Assembly (NCBI GenBank): GCA_030649335.1
Contig: JAUSLL010000005.1
Coordinates: forward strand, 1 to 32,496
From: Parvibaculum sp.
GTDB taxonomy: Bacteria > Pseudomonadota > Alphaproteobacteria > Parvibaculales > Parvibaculaceae
Direction of reading: 5' to 3'
Length of the DNA: 32,496 nt
The notes under the pieces are model-generated. The model did no database searches. It had not been told where the DNA came from and saw only the letters and a list, made by a program, of their open reading frames with translations. Below are positions 24,615 through 32,496 of this stretch, piece after piece. A program made the position numbers and the translations under genes. The first letter of the stretch is position 1, and each line of letters begins with the position of its first letter.

Positions 24615-25191
24615 GACCCAGCGATTCGAAATGCTCGAAAGAGCCGCCTCCGCCTCCGCTCCCGCCGCAACGCAGGATCGGAATGACCCATTGTTCAGCG
24701 AACTTGCAGCCGATCAGCGCGCGAGACACTTGCGACCCGGTTGGGGCGCAAGACAGGGGGGACCCCGACCGCCACTTCCGGCGGCAATCATCCCCAACCT
24801 CACGCAGGACCTCACCCCCGAACAAATGGCGCAGACCCGCCATTGGACCAAGCTTCTGCTCGATACCTATTCAGCCCGCACCGGATTCTTTCCAGATGGT
24901 CTATTCGCCGATCCCGCCTGGGACATGCTGCTCGACCTGATGCATGCCCGGCTCAACAACAAACAAATCTCGGTCTCAAGTCTCTGCATCGCGGCCCGCG
25001 TACCGGCCACAACAGCGCTGCGCCGCATCGGCGATCTTGTCGCCGCCGGATTGGCCGCACGCGTGAAAGATGTGACAGACGGGCGCCGCGTCTTCATCGA
25101 ACTCACACCCGACGGCATTACGCGCATGGAGCGCTATCTGGAGCTTTTTCGGACCGCCATCAACAAGCCAATGTGCGAACCCCGCCGCTGA
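24613..25191 (+). CDS. MarR-like winged-helix regulator
   Basis: The 192-residue protein has a low-complexity N-terminus. A winged-helix domain follows at about residues 98-180: DPAWDMLLDLMHARL, then SVSSLCIAARVPATTALRRI as the helix-turn-helix and DGRRVFIELTPDG as the wing. This pattern is common in alphaproteobacterial MarR-like regulators. The frame stays open into the IS element, but ATG at 24613 is the natural start. No good ribosome binding site remains upstream, because the element inserted nine bases away. It is convergent with the DUF1772-like gene, with a four-base gap. Confidence 0.75.
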   Translation: MTQRFEMLERAASASAPAATQDRNDPLFSELAADQRARHLRPGWGARQGGPRPPLPAAIIPNLTQDLTPEQMAQTRHWTKLLLDTYSARTGFFPDGLFADPAWDMLLDLMHARLNNKQISVSSLCIAARVPATTALRRIGDLVAAGLAARVKDVTDGRRVFIELTPDGITRMERYLELFRTAINKPMCEPRR

Positions 25192-25195
25192 AGGA

Positions 25196-25663
25196 TCAAG
25201 CGACGGGCTTACGATCCGCGAAACTGGCCCGCAATAGCGCGAGCCAGCCGACGAGCGAAAGACCGGCGGCGATGGCATGGCCGACTTCCCAGCGCCAGCG
25301 AAACTCCGGCCAGTTGGCAGGCATACTATCCACAGTCCAACTATTAAAAGCGGCATTCACCGGCGCATTGAAAATGAAAAACACGCCGAGCATGGCGGCA
25401 TAAGCAAGAGCCGCAACGAGGCTCGCACGAAACGCCACCCCGTTAGCGCGTCGCAACCAAACGAGCAAAAGCGCCGTCAACAGAGCAATAATTTCGACGG
25501 GGCCAAACAACGCCCCCCAACCGCGATAAAGGTGTTGCTGCACCGCAAGCCACAAAGGCCCTTCCAAAACGAATTTGTTCGGCAGCTCCAGCACATGCGC
25601 CATGGGCGCTGTAACGGCAAAGGAAATGATCGCGAAGTTCGCAATCTTCATGCCTTTGAGCAT
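25196..25663 (-). CDS. DUF1772-like integral membrane protein
   Basis: The 155-residue protein has four membrane segments. It shows HVLELPNKFVL near residues 23-33 and RWRWEVGHAIAAGLSLVGW in the last helix, the Trp/Glu/His arrangement typical of DUF1772-like membrane proteins. The start has a strong GAGGAGG eight bases upstream, and this site overlaps the stop of the preceding acetyltransferase gene (13-base gap). The two genes should be one operon. Function is unknown. Confidence 0.7.
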   Translation of the reverse strand: MLKGMKIANFAIISFAVTAPMAHVLELPNKFVLEGPLWLAVQQHLYRGWGALFGPVEIIALLTALLLVWLRRANGVAFRASLVAALAYAAMLGVFFIFNAPVNAAFNSWTVDSMPANWPEFRWRWEVGHAIAAGLSLVGWLALLRASFADRKPVA

Positions 25664-25676
25664 TGCGGCTACCTCC

Positions 25677-25955
25677 TCACCCGATCACGACATCCTGATA
25701 CTCCGGATGCTTACCGAGGAACGCCTTGAAGAACGGGCAGGTCGGTTTGATTTTCGTCCCCCGCGCCCGCATCTGATCGAGCACGGATTTGACAAGGCGT
25801 GAACCAACCCCCTTACCGCCCAAAGCCTCCGGTACAACCGTGTGATAAAATTCCGTGCCGCCGTTAGTCAGTCGGTATTCCGCAAATGCCGTGGCACCAT
25901 CAATCACAAGCTCAAAACGATGTAGCGCCTTATTGTCAGTGGCAGCTTCGTTCAT
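25677..25955 (-). CDS. Small GNAT-family N-acetyltransferase (YjdJ-like)
   Basis: The 92-residue single-domain protein shows FYHTVVPEALGGKGVGSRLV, whose GGKGVGSRL is the acetyl-CoA binding loop. KIKPTCPFFKAFLGKHPEY follows. This is the short GCN5-like family (YjdJ/GTLF3B type), a minimal acetyl-CoA binding fold. A GGAG site precedes the ATG. It is the first gene of a two-gene operon with the DUF1772-like membrane protein. Confidence 0.85.
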   Translation of the reverse strand: MNEAATDNKALHRFELVIDGATAFAEYRLTNGGTEFYHTVVPEALGGKGVGSRLVKSVLDQMRARGTKIKPTCPFFKAFLGKHPEYQDVVIG

Positions 25956-26106
25956 AGCAATTTCTCCACAAATACAGATTTACTCCGGAAACGAACAATC
26001 TTTGGCGCCAAATGAGGTGGACAAATTTATCTCTAATAGTCACCGTAAGCATGGACAAGACTGAATAGTGCTCAGATAAGAAAATCACTTCGGGGGAACG
26101 ACATCA

Positions 26107-26766
26107 ATGAAAATGAAGCTAGTTATGGCGCTAACGGCGCTGGTGATGGTGACCGGCTGCGCGACTTCGCGCAGCGTCGTCAGCGTGGGGGCACAGGGAA
26201 GTTACAATAACGCCAATCCAGCAGAAGGCGTTGCTGTCAAAATCGAGACGGTCGACGCACGCACATTTGAAATGAAGCCGCCGACACCGGATATCCCGTC
26301 GCTGAAAGACGGCGCTATTACCAACCAAGCCACAACGTCGCGCGCCATCGGCCGCAAACGCAACGGCTATGGTAGAGCGCTAGGAGACATTTTGCTCCCA
26401 GAAGGACAAACTGTTGCGCAGGTTGCTGGCGATGCCATAGAACACGGTTTCCGGCAATCGGGATACCGTGTTTTGAAGACGGGCGATGCCGGTTACGAGC
26501 GAGCAATCTCCGTCAGCGCGAAAATCAAACAATACTGGGCATGGGTGGACATCGGCTTTTGGGCATTGACGCTGCACAGCCGCGCCGAAGTGGTGCTTAC
26601 ATCCAGTCTTGCTGGCCTTGAATCAGGCCTCGTCGTTGAGAGTGAGGCACAAAAGCAATCGGGTGCGGCCTTTGAAACGGATTGGCAAGACATCGCTACT
26701 AAAGGCTTAACCGAACTCACCAGCGAGATTGCAAAAAAACTCCCGCGCCAGACCGTCGCGCACTAA
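26107..26766 (+). CDS. Lipoprotein, YajG-like
   Basis: The 219-residue protein has a lipoprotein signal ending in MVTGC (lipid-modified Cys18). The mature part is a mixed alpha/beta domain (VAVKIETVDARTFEMKPPTPD, AGDAIEHGFRQSGYRVL, ALTLHSRAEVVLT, then ELTSEIAKKL). It resembles YajG-type putative lipoproteins, but the match is general. GGGGGA lies about nine bases before the ATG. It is convergent with the FMN enzyme gene, one base apart. Confidence 0.65.
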   Translation: MKMKLVMALTALVMVTGCATSRSVVSVGAQGSYNNANPAEGVAVKIETVDARTFEMKPPTPDIPSLKDGAITNQATTSRAIGRKRNGYGRALGDILLPEGQTVAQVAGDAIEHGFRQSGYRVLKTGDAGYERAISVSAKIKQYWAWVDIGFWALTLHSRAEVVLTSSLAGLESGLVVESEAQKQSGAAFETDWQDIATKGLTELTSEIAKKLPRQTVAH

Positions 26767-26767
26767 C

Positions 26768-27919
26768 TCACAAATCACGCACCAGCAAATGCTCACCGGC
26801 CTGCCGTACGTCCGTGCAGCCGGTGAGCATCATAGCCACTTCAAGCTCGCGCCGCATGGTGGCAAGCATGGCAGCAACGCCCGCCTCGCCGCCGCCGCCA
26901 AGCGCATAGGCCCAGGCACGGCCGATCAATACGCCCTTGGCCCCGAGCGCCAAGCCCTTCAGCACATCAAGTCCCGACCGCACGCCACCGTCTACGAGCA
27001 CCGTGAGCTCGTCGCCAACTGCCGCCACGATAGGAGGTAAGGCCTCGATGCCCGCAGGCACACCGTCGAGCTGCCGACCGCCGTGATTGGACACGACAAT
27101 CCCGTCGGCACCGACCGACGCCGCGCGGCGCGCATCCTCCGCATCAAGAATACCCTTGATGATAATGGGACCATCCCACCGTTCACGCACCCAGGCAAAA
27201 TCATCCCAATTGACGCTCGGATCAAAATTCTTGCCGATCCAGCGCGAAAAATCATTCGTGCCTTTCGCGCCGGGCATCGCCTCAACAAGATTGCCGAAGC
27301 TCGGTGGTCCTCCCTGCAGCATGACGTCCCACAGCCAATGAGGATGACAGGCGGCATTAAAAGCGCGCCGGGCCTGATCGGTGAGCGACAATGTGCCCGA
27401 CAGGCCTGAACGCACATCGCGATAGCGCGCGCCGGGGACCGGCAGATCAACCGTAAACACAAGAACGCGCGAGCCCGCCGCCTTGGCACGCGCCAGCAGC
27501 TTTTCCATATAGCCACGGTCCTTAATCATATAGAGCTGAAACCAGATCGGGTCTGGCACAGCGGAACGCACTTCTTCAATCGAGCAAATGCTCACGGTGG
27601 ACAGACAAAAGGGTAATCCGGCCTGCTGCGCCGCGCGCGCCGCCTGCACCTCGCCGCGACGTGCATAGAGCCCCGCCATACCGACCGGCGCAAGCAACAT
27701 GGGCATGGCGAGTTTCTCGCCGAACAATTCAGTTTCAAGTGAAATTTTCGACACATCGGTCAGAACACGTTGCCGCAAGGCAATACGTTCGATGGCCTCA
27801 ACATTGCGCCGCAATGTGGTCTCGGCGTAAGCGCCGCCATCTATATAATCAAACATCATACGGGGCAGGCGCTTTTGCGCCTTGAGCCGCCAATCTGATA
27901 CCGATGCCGGTTGTGTCAC
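26768..27919 (-). CDS. lldD: FMN-dependent alpha-hydroxy acid dehydrogenase (LldD-like)
   Basis: The 383-residue TIM-barrel enzyme carries family residues: Tyr25 in FDYIDGGA, Tyr130 in WFQLY, Lys255 in IIIKGILDAEDA, and His279 and Arg282 in SNHGGRQLDG. LVDGGVRSGLDVLKGLALGAKGVLIGRA provides the FMN phosphate site. Such enzymes oxidise L-lactate or related 2-hydroxy acids. The GTG start has GGAGA six bases upstream. The MctP-like transporter at 18254 could supply such acids, but linkage is only loose. Confidence 0.88.
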   Translation of the reverse strand: MTQPASVSDWRLKAQKRLPRMMFDYIDGGAYAETTLRRNVEAIERIALRQRVLTDVSKISLETELFGEKLAMPMLLAPVGMAGLYARRGEVQAARAAQQAGLPFCLSTVSICSIEEVRSAVPDPIWFQLYMIKDRGYMEKLLARAKAAGSRVLVFTVDLPVPGARYRDVRSGLSGTLSLTDQARRAFNAACHPHWLWDVMLQGGPPSFGNLVEAMPGAKGTNDFSRWIGKNFDPSVNWDDFAWVRERWDGPIIIKGILDAEDARRAASVGADGIVVSNHGGRQLDGVPAGIEALPPIVAAVGDELTVLVDGGVRSGLDVLKGLALGAKGVLIGRAWAYALGGGGEAGVAAMLATMRRELEVAMMLTGCTDVRQAGEHLLVRDL

Positions 27920-27983
27920 GTTGATCTCCCGCCCTGTTTGTCTTGTTGGCAGGCAATATAGGCCAGAAGATGACCCACAAAAA

Positions 27984-28006
27984 GCCCGCCACAGAATGTG
28001 GCAGGC
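27984..28006 (-). terminator. Terminator after the metallo-beta-lactamase-fold gene
   Basis: A 10-bp stem with one wobble pair (27984-27993 with 27997-28006) and a three-base loop is followed by five T on the minus strand. It lies between this gene's stop and the LldD-like start. Confidence 0.75.
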
Positions 28007-28014
28007 GGCCGATC

Positions 28015-28788
28015 TTAGGTTCTCTTGGCGAGATATGCGTCGACAAGTTCAACAAGGCGCGCGCGCCCGAAGCTCGAATCATGTCCGGCATGCACAACAT
28101 TAACCGGCAAGTCCCGCAATCGTTTCATGGTGCGGATATAGGTCGGAATATGTGCACCGTCGATCTCGTCGAGCAGCGGCCCGTCATAAATTGCATCACC
28201 CGAAAACAATGTGCCGCTCGCCGCCTCCCAAAGCCCGATACTCCCGGGTGAATGGCCGGGCAGATGCAACACTTCAAATTGCCGGTCGCCGAGATCGACG
28301 ATATCGCCCTCAGTTACGATCTCGCTCACCACCGCATCGTTCAGGCGATAGCCGTCCATATCGTACCCCGCATGGGGCAATGCTGTGATAAAATCACGAT
28401 CAACGACATATCCCGCATCATTGAGCGCCTTGACGTAAGACCGCGGCAATTGCGCCAGCTGCAATGTGCCGCGACCCTCAGGGTGCCGCAAATTGTCAGC
28501 TTCGAGTTCATGGACCAGTGTGTGTTCAAACTCGTGATGCCCGCCGATGTGATCGGCATGCGTATGCGTCGCGACCGCCGTAATTTTGTGCCCGAAGAGA
28601 TCACGGCCTGCATCACGCAAACTGACGATGCCCATACCTGTATCGACCACAAGATCCCGATCCCGCCCGCGCACATGCCAGATATTGCAACGCATGAGGG
28701 GAATAACATGCGGCTCCCAGATGATTGTGATGCCGTCGCTAATGCGGCGGCTCTCGAACCATCTGTCCGCAACGGGAAGAAGGGTCAT
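28015..28788 (-). CDS. Metallo-beta-lactamase-fold hydrolase
   Basis: The 257-residue protein has the metal motif THTHADHIGG (His75, His77, Asp79, His80). Further ligands are visible: His179 in LPGHSPGSIG, Asp198 in FSGDAIYDG and a His in VVHAGHDSSF (233 or 236). This is a two-metal hydrolase of the glyoxalase II-like branch; its substrate is unknown. AGGAG lies nine bases before the ATG. It has its own terminator and no obvious partner. Confidence 0.85.
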   Translation of the reverse strand: MTLLPVADRWFESRRISDGITIIWEPHVIPLMRCNIWHVRGRDRDLVVDTGMGIVSLRDAGRDLFGHKITAVATHTHADHIGGHHEFEHTLVHELEADNLRHPEGRGTLQLAQLPRSYVKALNDAGYVVDRDFITALPHAGYDMDGYRLNDAVVSEIVTEGDIVDLGDRQFEVLHLPGHSPGSIGLWEAASGTLFSGDAIYDGPLLDEIDGAHIPTYIRTMKRLRDLPVNVVHAGHDSSFGRARLVELVDAYLAKRT

Positions 28789-28898
28789 TTGGGATTACTC
28801 CTGCGTGTGTAGCGTCTCGCCATGATGTTCGTTGACGCAGAACACTGCAATAGAACGGGTCGCGTCTTCATGGCCACAAGACCAAGTTCAAACAAAAA

Positions 28899-28926
28899 AA
28901 CGCCGCGACATTTCTGTCGCGGCGTT
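28899..28926 (-). terminator. Terminator left behind the tautomerase pseudogene
   Basis: A perfect 12-bp stem (28899-28910 with 28915-28926) with a four-base loop is followed on the minus strand by seven T. It ends the transcript of the decayed tautomerase gene at 28959. Confidence 0.85.
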
Positions 28927-28958
28927 GGAGGGTGCCTTCGTCGGGGAGGATATGGCGA

Positions 28959-29179
28959 TCAGGCTGGCACGCCCTGAATGGCCTTAATGTCTTCTGCCTT
29001 CAGGCAGTGTCCGCCAACACCCTATTCTCCGCTGGCAATCTCAATGATGCGGACCCACGTCTTGTCACGGAGAGCTTCGCCCTCAATCGCAACCATGGTG
29101 TCGGTCACTTTGGTGATCATCTCCCTTTTTTGCTTGGGCGAGAAGACCCCGAAATCAGATGAGTATCAACCATCGGCAT
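28959..29179 (-). pseudogene. 4-oxalocrotonate tautomerase-like pseudogene (frameshift plus nonsense)
   Basis: The minus strand at 29179 reads MPMVDTHLISG, with an AAAGGA site upstream. A one-base loss then shifts the frame; the other frame continues VFSPKQKREMITKVTDTMVA and IEGEALRDKTWVRIIEIASGE. A TAG follows where the family has Trp, then GVGGHCLKAEDIKAIQGVPA and the final stop. Together these give a full-length tautomerase of about 73 codons (start MP, where Pro1 would be catalytic). Two lesions make it inactive as written. The ribosome binding site and terminator are intact, so the decay looks recent. Sequencing error is possible for one lesion, less so for both. Confidence 0.75.
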
Positions 29180-29205
29180 AGTCTGTTCCTTTGCTTTACT
29201 CAATC

Positions 29206-29271
29206 AACGGAGGAATTCCGTTAAGACACAAATCGCACTGCAAAGACCGATGTATCCAGTTCAGGAACTGG
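29206..29271. promoter_or_regulatory. Two palindromes in the tautomerase/HxlR divergent promoter region
   Basis: AACGGA-N5-TCCGTT (29206-29222) and CCAGTTC-AG-GAACTGG (29256-29271) lie between the divergent pseudogene starts. HxlR regulators bind such dyads near their own start and their target's promoter, so these are candidate operators. Confidence 0.35.
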
Positions 29272-29331
29272 TTGAGAATACAGCAAGGGAATAGCGTATG
29301 CGGCATTGGCTGACTGATGGAGAAAAACGCC

Positions 29332-29855
29332 ATGGCCGAAAGCGGATACAAACAATTTTGCCCTGTCGCAATGGCAGCCGAGATCCTCTGCTCACGCTGG
29401 ACGATCATCCTGCTACGCGAGATGACGGCAGGCTCATCACGCTTCAATGACTTGCGGCGCGGCCTTCCCCGCATGTCGCCGGCGCTATTGTCCAAGCGAC
29501 TGCGGGAACTGGAAGTGGCAGGCCTTGTGCAACGCGTTGCACGCGGCGGTAAGAACGACATTCAGGAATATCTGCTCACCCAGGCGGGACGCGATCTCGA
29601 GTCATTGATCGAGGCATTTGGCAACTGGGGTCAAAAATGGGTCGAAACCGACGCCACGAACCGGGCTTTGACGTGGACCTATACGTCAATACAGACCTCG
29701 AAACTATGACAAGTATCTGGCTCGGCTATCAAACCGTCGCAAAGGCAAAGAAGGACGGCCGCATCAAAATGACAGGAAGCCGCGAACTTGAATCCGCTAT
29801 GCATCAATGGCTGTGCCTGAGCCCCTTTGCCAAGGTCAGCAAGATCGTCGCGTGA
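29332..29855 (+). pseudogene. HxlR-type regulator, inactivated by an out-of-frame internal deletion
   Basis: From ATG at 29332 (GGAG site nine bases upstream) the frame encodes an HxlR winged-helix domain: CPVAMAAEILCSRWTIILLR, RFNDLRRGLPRMSPALLSKR, LRELEVAGLVQRVARGG. It then runs into unrelated residues and stops at 29709. From about 29650 the next frame encodes EPGFDVDLYVNTDLETMTSI and KMTGSRELESAMHQWLCLSP, the C-terminal domain I know from HxlR proteins of about 220 residues. Roughly 50-60 codons between the two parts are missing. The shortened 125-residue frame could still give a DNA-binding domain. Confidence 0.7.
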
Positions 29856-29891
29856 CGCAACATATCATCCGACTGAAATCGATATCACCTA

Positions 29892-30602
29892 TCACGCTTC
29901 CCATTTCCGCAACAACGGGATACGCGCCGCGATGATCGCCGCAAGCTCGTCGCTTGTCGTCATGACAGCACAACCTCGGCGCTGACCCGTTTCAAATTTT
30001 GCGGGCACATTAGGGAAGAAAATAGCGGGGAATTTGTCAAAAGCGGGCTGCATATATTCGAGCGTCAGCGCCATGTCAGGACCATAATCGTCATAAGTAT
30101 AGACATCGTCATGCGGGACTTTGAAATCATCAATGACAATGACCGCCTTGGGAAACTTCTCACGGATGAGCAGATATTCTTCGCGCAACGGCAGATAGTC
30201 ATACCAATGCGCGTCAAGATAGAAGAGCGTGACCTTCGAAAAATCCTCGGTGATTTGTTTCAACCCATCGACGGAATTGCAGATTTCGATCCGCACTTTG
30301 GGGGAATCCGCAAGCCTCTTCCGCGAGAATACAGCAAACCTAGGCATGACCTCAAAGGACAGCACGGGCAGATCAAAGCCCGCGAACCACTCCGTCGTCG
30401 TGCCTCTGAAAGTACCGGTTTCAATGATCCGTTCGACACCACAATATTCGATGAGTTCGCGCACGATTTCCGCACGAGCGGTTTGCCCATTCATAGGCCC
30501 GCCGTAAGGAAAGAAGTTCCTGATATGGCGCGTCCGGTGGTCCAGTTTTCCGACCCAAGAGGCCGGCAAATAGGGGGCTATCGCATTAACAAGCTTCCGC
30601 AC
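29892..30602 (-). CDS. Class I SAM-dependent methyltransferase-like protein
   Basis: The 236-residue protein has a Rossmann-type motif I, ETGTFRGTTT (residues 61-70), then LSFEVMPRFAVFSRKRL (motif II acidic residue), KVTLFYLDAHWYDYLPLREE and AVIVIDDFKVP. This arrangement occurs in methyltransferases of surface polysaccharide and natural product clusters; the substrate is unknown. The GTG start has GGAGA six bases upstream. It is divergent from the fucosyltransferase-like gene at 30827, which also points to glycan work (inference). Confidence 0.75.
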   Translation of the reverse strand: MRKLVNAIAPYLPASWVGKLDHRTRHIRNFFPYGGPMNGQTARAEIVRELIEYCGVERIIETGTFRGTTTEWFAGFDLPVLSFEVMPRFAVFSRKRLADSPKVRIEICNSVDGLKQITEDFSKVTLFYLDAHWYDYLPLREEYLLIREKFPKAVIVIDDFKVPHDDVYTYDDYGPDMALTLEYMQPAFDKFPAIFFPNVPAKFETGQRRGCAVMTTSDELAAIIAARIPLLRKWEA

Positions 30603-30826
30603 TGAATTCTCCGTGACACACGCGATTGAAGGTGTTCAATGTCATAGCTCAATTCTTCCCTCCAGAGAAACCCCACGGATAAGAACAAGCCGGAGTTTTC
30701 AGGTCGATCCTTATTGGACGTTGAGACCTTCTGCCGTTGCCACGTTCCCGAGGCCATGACAATTTCTGGTCTGACCTTGGGCAACAGCTGCTAAACGACG
30801 ACATCTGAACGACGCCTGGAGACCCC
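30603..30826. other. Divergent intergenic region, no gene seen
   Basis: These 224 bases separate the methyltransferase-like and fucosyltransferase-like genes and should contain both promoters. I see no small gene, RNA or clear repeat in it. Confidence 0.4.
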
Positions 30827-31789
30827 ATGCCAAGCCTGACCCGCATTTTTAAGAAGGCCCTGAAAATTCCCAATGCGGTCCAGCTTGCCGATGCTATTCG
30901 GTCAGGCCGTGTGTCGCCGTCACTCAGGATTACTGCGCGTGGTAAGACAGATGGCGCAGGCGCACAGGCCCATGCCTGCATGTCAGCACTGGCCTTCGCC
31001 AATGCCACCGGCGTGAGATATGTCCATTCTCCGTTTCAGAGCGTCGCACACGCAGAAGGCGATCCGCTTGAGTGGACCCGTCGATGGGAAGATTTCTTCG
31101 GTCTTGGACGCGGCGAGGTTGAAGCCGGCTCCGACGCGACCGCGGAGATGGTTGATCTCAAAACATTTCTGAACCAGACGAAGCTTTGGAAACGTCACGA
31201 CATCATCGTTCATGCCGAGCATTTCCACGATTTTTGTAACATACAGCCTGATGTCTATCTCCCCGTCCTGCCCGCCATTCGATCAAAGTTTCATACGTCC
31301 GGCGGACTAAACCGTCCGACGCACGCACCGTCGGGGCTCGTGATGGCGGTGCATATCCGCCGGGGGGATGTGAGCCAGACAGATACCGAAACAGCATCCC
31401 GGTTTACCGATGACGAGGCCATTCTCGCAACCATCAAACAATCCCGATCCCTTGTCACGGCATCGGGGGCGGCCTGCCACATCGACATTTATTCAGAAGG
31501 CCGACCGGAAGACTTCAGCGCCTTTGCCGACGTCGGCGCGCATCTCAAAATCGGTCTCGATCCGTTCGAAACCGTCCTCGGCCTTGCACACGCGAACATA
31601 TTGATTACGGCAAAAAGTGCCTTCAGCTTCGTTGCCGGATTGCTTTCCGATAGCATTAAAATCTACGAGCCCTTCTGGTCCAAACCTCCGTCGGACTGGC
31701 TCACCCTTGATGCGGCCGGTCAGGTCGACACGGATAAATTGCGCCAGCGCATTGCGGATTTGCCGAACGTTTCAACACCCGGGATTTAG
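30827..31789 (+). CDS. Fucosyltransferase-like protein (GT11/GT23-type HxRRGD motif)
   Basis: The 320-residue protein has a glycine-rich nucleotide-sugar region (GAGAQAHACMSALAFANATG, residues 43-62). It carries the VHIRRGDV motif (residues 175-182), which in family 11 and 23 fucosyltransferases contacts GDP-fucose. DPFETVLGLAHANILITAKSAFSF resembles the family's third conserved region. No signal peptide or membrane anchor is seen. GGAGA lies close before the ATG. Acceptor and donor cannot be confirmed; another GT-B enzyme remains possible. A terminator follows. Confidence 0.7.
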   Translation: MPSLTRIFKKALKIPNAVQLADAIRSGRVSPSLRITARGKTDGAGAQAHACMSALAFANATGVRYVHSPFQSVAHAEGDPLEWTRRWEDFFGLGRGEVEAGSDATAEMVDLKTFLNQTKLWKRHDIIVHAEHFHDFCNIQPDVYLPVLPAIRSKFHTSGGLNRPTHAPSGLVMAVHIRRGDVSQTDTETASRFTDDEAILATIKQSRSLVTASGAACHIDIYSEGRPEDFSAFADVGAHLKIGLDPFETVLGLAHANILITAKSAFSFVAGLLSDSIKIYEPFWSKPPSDWLTLDAAGQVDTDKLRQRIADLPNVSTPGI

Positions 31790-31810
31790 TCTTCAGGCAA
31801 ACAACAAAAT

Positions 31811-31834
31811 ACCCGCCTCACGAATGAGGCGGGT
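31811..31834 (+). terminator. Terminator after the fucosyltransferase-like gene
   Basis: A perfect 10-bp stem (31811-31820 with 31825-31834) with a CGAA loop is followed by TTTT on the plus strand. On the minus strand it is followed by ATTTTGTT, so it may also end the rRNA operon transcript 10 bases past the tRNA. Confidence 0.88.
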
Positions 31835-31843
31835 TTTTCGTAT

Positions 31844-31921
<78 letters not shown>

Positions 31922-32076
31922 TCAATTTCGTTACCGGACGCAATCCGGCGTTTACATTTCTCAAACGCAAAAAGCTTCGCGTCCGGCGCGCGCCGAACAC
32001 AAAGATCACGAACTGTGTGAGGCTTTTGCGCAAAAAAATTCGTGAAGAAGGGATCTCTAAAAAATGTGCATTTGGC

Positions 32077-32196
32077 AGGCCTGGCGACGTCCTACTCTTC
32101 CATGCCTTAAGACATAGTACCATTGGCGCTGAGGGATTTAACGGCCGAGTTCGAGATGGGATCGGGTGCAGGCCCCTCGCAATAACCACCAGGCCA
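32077..32196 (-). rRNA. rrf: 5S ribosomal RNA
   Basis: The minus strand contains the conserved 5S core CCCGATCCCATCTCGAACTC followed by GGCCGTTAAA. Terminal GGCCTGG and CCAGGCC form helix I. The ends are estimated from that helix and may be off by one or two bases. Confidence 0.92.
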
Positions 32197-32293
32197 GCAA
32201 AATGCACATATTCAGGATACGAATGATTATCTTAGTCGTCGTTGTTCGTCATTCACTCTCTCATCTTAAGAATGAGCAGAGATAAATGAGAGT

Positions 32294-32496
<203 letters not shown>

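Noticed and set aside
28252-28812. 186-residue plus-strand frame
   Set aside because: It is antisense to the metallo-beta-lactamase-fold gene, which has all its metal motifs.
28932-29181. Two plus-strand frames of 76 and 67 residues
   Set aside because: They lie antisense to the tautomerase pseudogene, which gives a recognisable protein across both lesions.

Overview
The window looks like a chromosomal segment of an alphaproteobacterium. The evidence is the rRNA operon end in the order 23S, 5S, initiator tRNA-Met, the GC-rich codon use of most genes, and the gene families present (an MctP-like symporter with a DUF3311 partner, an OprB-type porin, YciA thioesterase, the mtnBDC methionine salvage genes). 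I cannot name the genus.

Layout. The left edge (1-58) holds the start of an IS5-type transposase on the minus strand. It is followed by an AT-richer gene with a DUF4209/HEPN-like C-terminus (123-1679) whose 5' end may have been cut by that insertion. A dispersed palindromic repeat follows (1689-1827). From 1907 to 13291 are housekeeping and metabolic genes: a YghU-type glutathione transferase, a DUF2834-like membrane protein, an XRE/MmyB regulator, an acetyl-CoA hydrolase/transferase coupled to a YciA thioesterase, an aldehyde dehydrogenase, a GMC dehydrogenase with a Tat-type small subunit, a four-repeat membrane protein, MtgA and a porin. A two-gene RND efflux operon (13663-17945) is followed by a DUF3311-symporter pair (18019-19789) and the tightly packed mtnBDC operon (19780-21657, minus).

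The accessory core is at 21837-24614. It is an IS1595-family element bounded by 26-bp inverted repeats (24/26 matching). Besides a DDE transposase it carries at least four cargo genes: two small unknown proteins, a DUF3800 protein, and a 55-residue protein with a TTG start whose stop codon lies in the loop of its own terminator. The element sits nine bases upstream of a MarR-like gene, splitting what was probably the shared divergent promoter region of mtnBDC and that regulator.

From 25196 on come a DUF1772-like/GNAT pair, a lipoprotein, an FMN-dependent alpha-hydroxy acid dehydrogenase and a metallo-beta-lactamase-fold hydrolase. Then comes a decaying divergent pair: a tautomerase pseudogene with two lesions, and an HxlR-type regulator with an out-of-frame internal deletion. 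The window ends with a SAM methyltransferase-like gene, a fucosyltransferase-like gene, and the minus-strand rRNA operon end (tRNA-fMet, 5S, partial 23S).

No CRISPR array or complete known defence system is visible. The best candidates for something undescribed are the cargo-bearing IS1595 element and the HEPN-like gene next to the IS5-type end.
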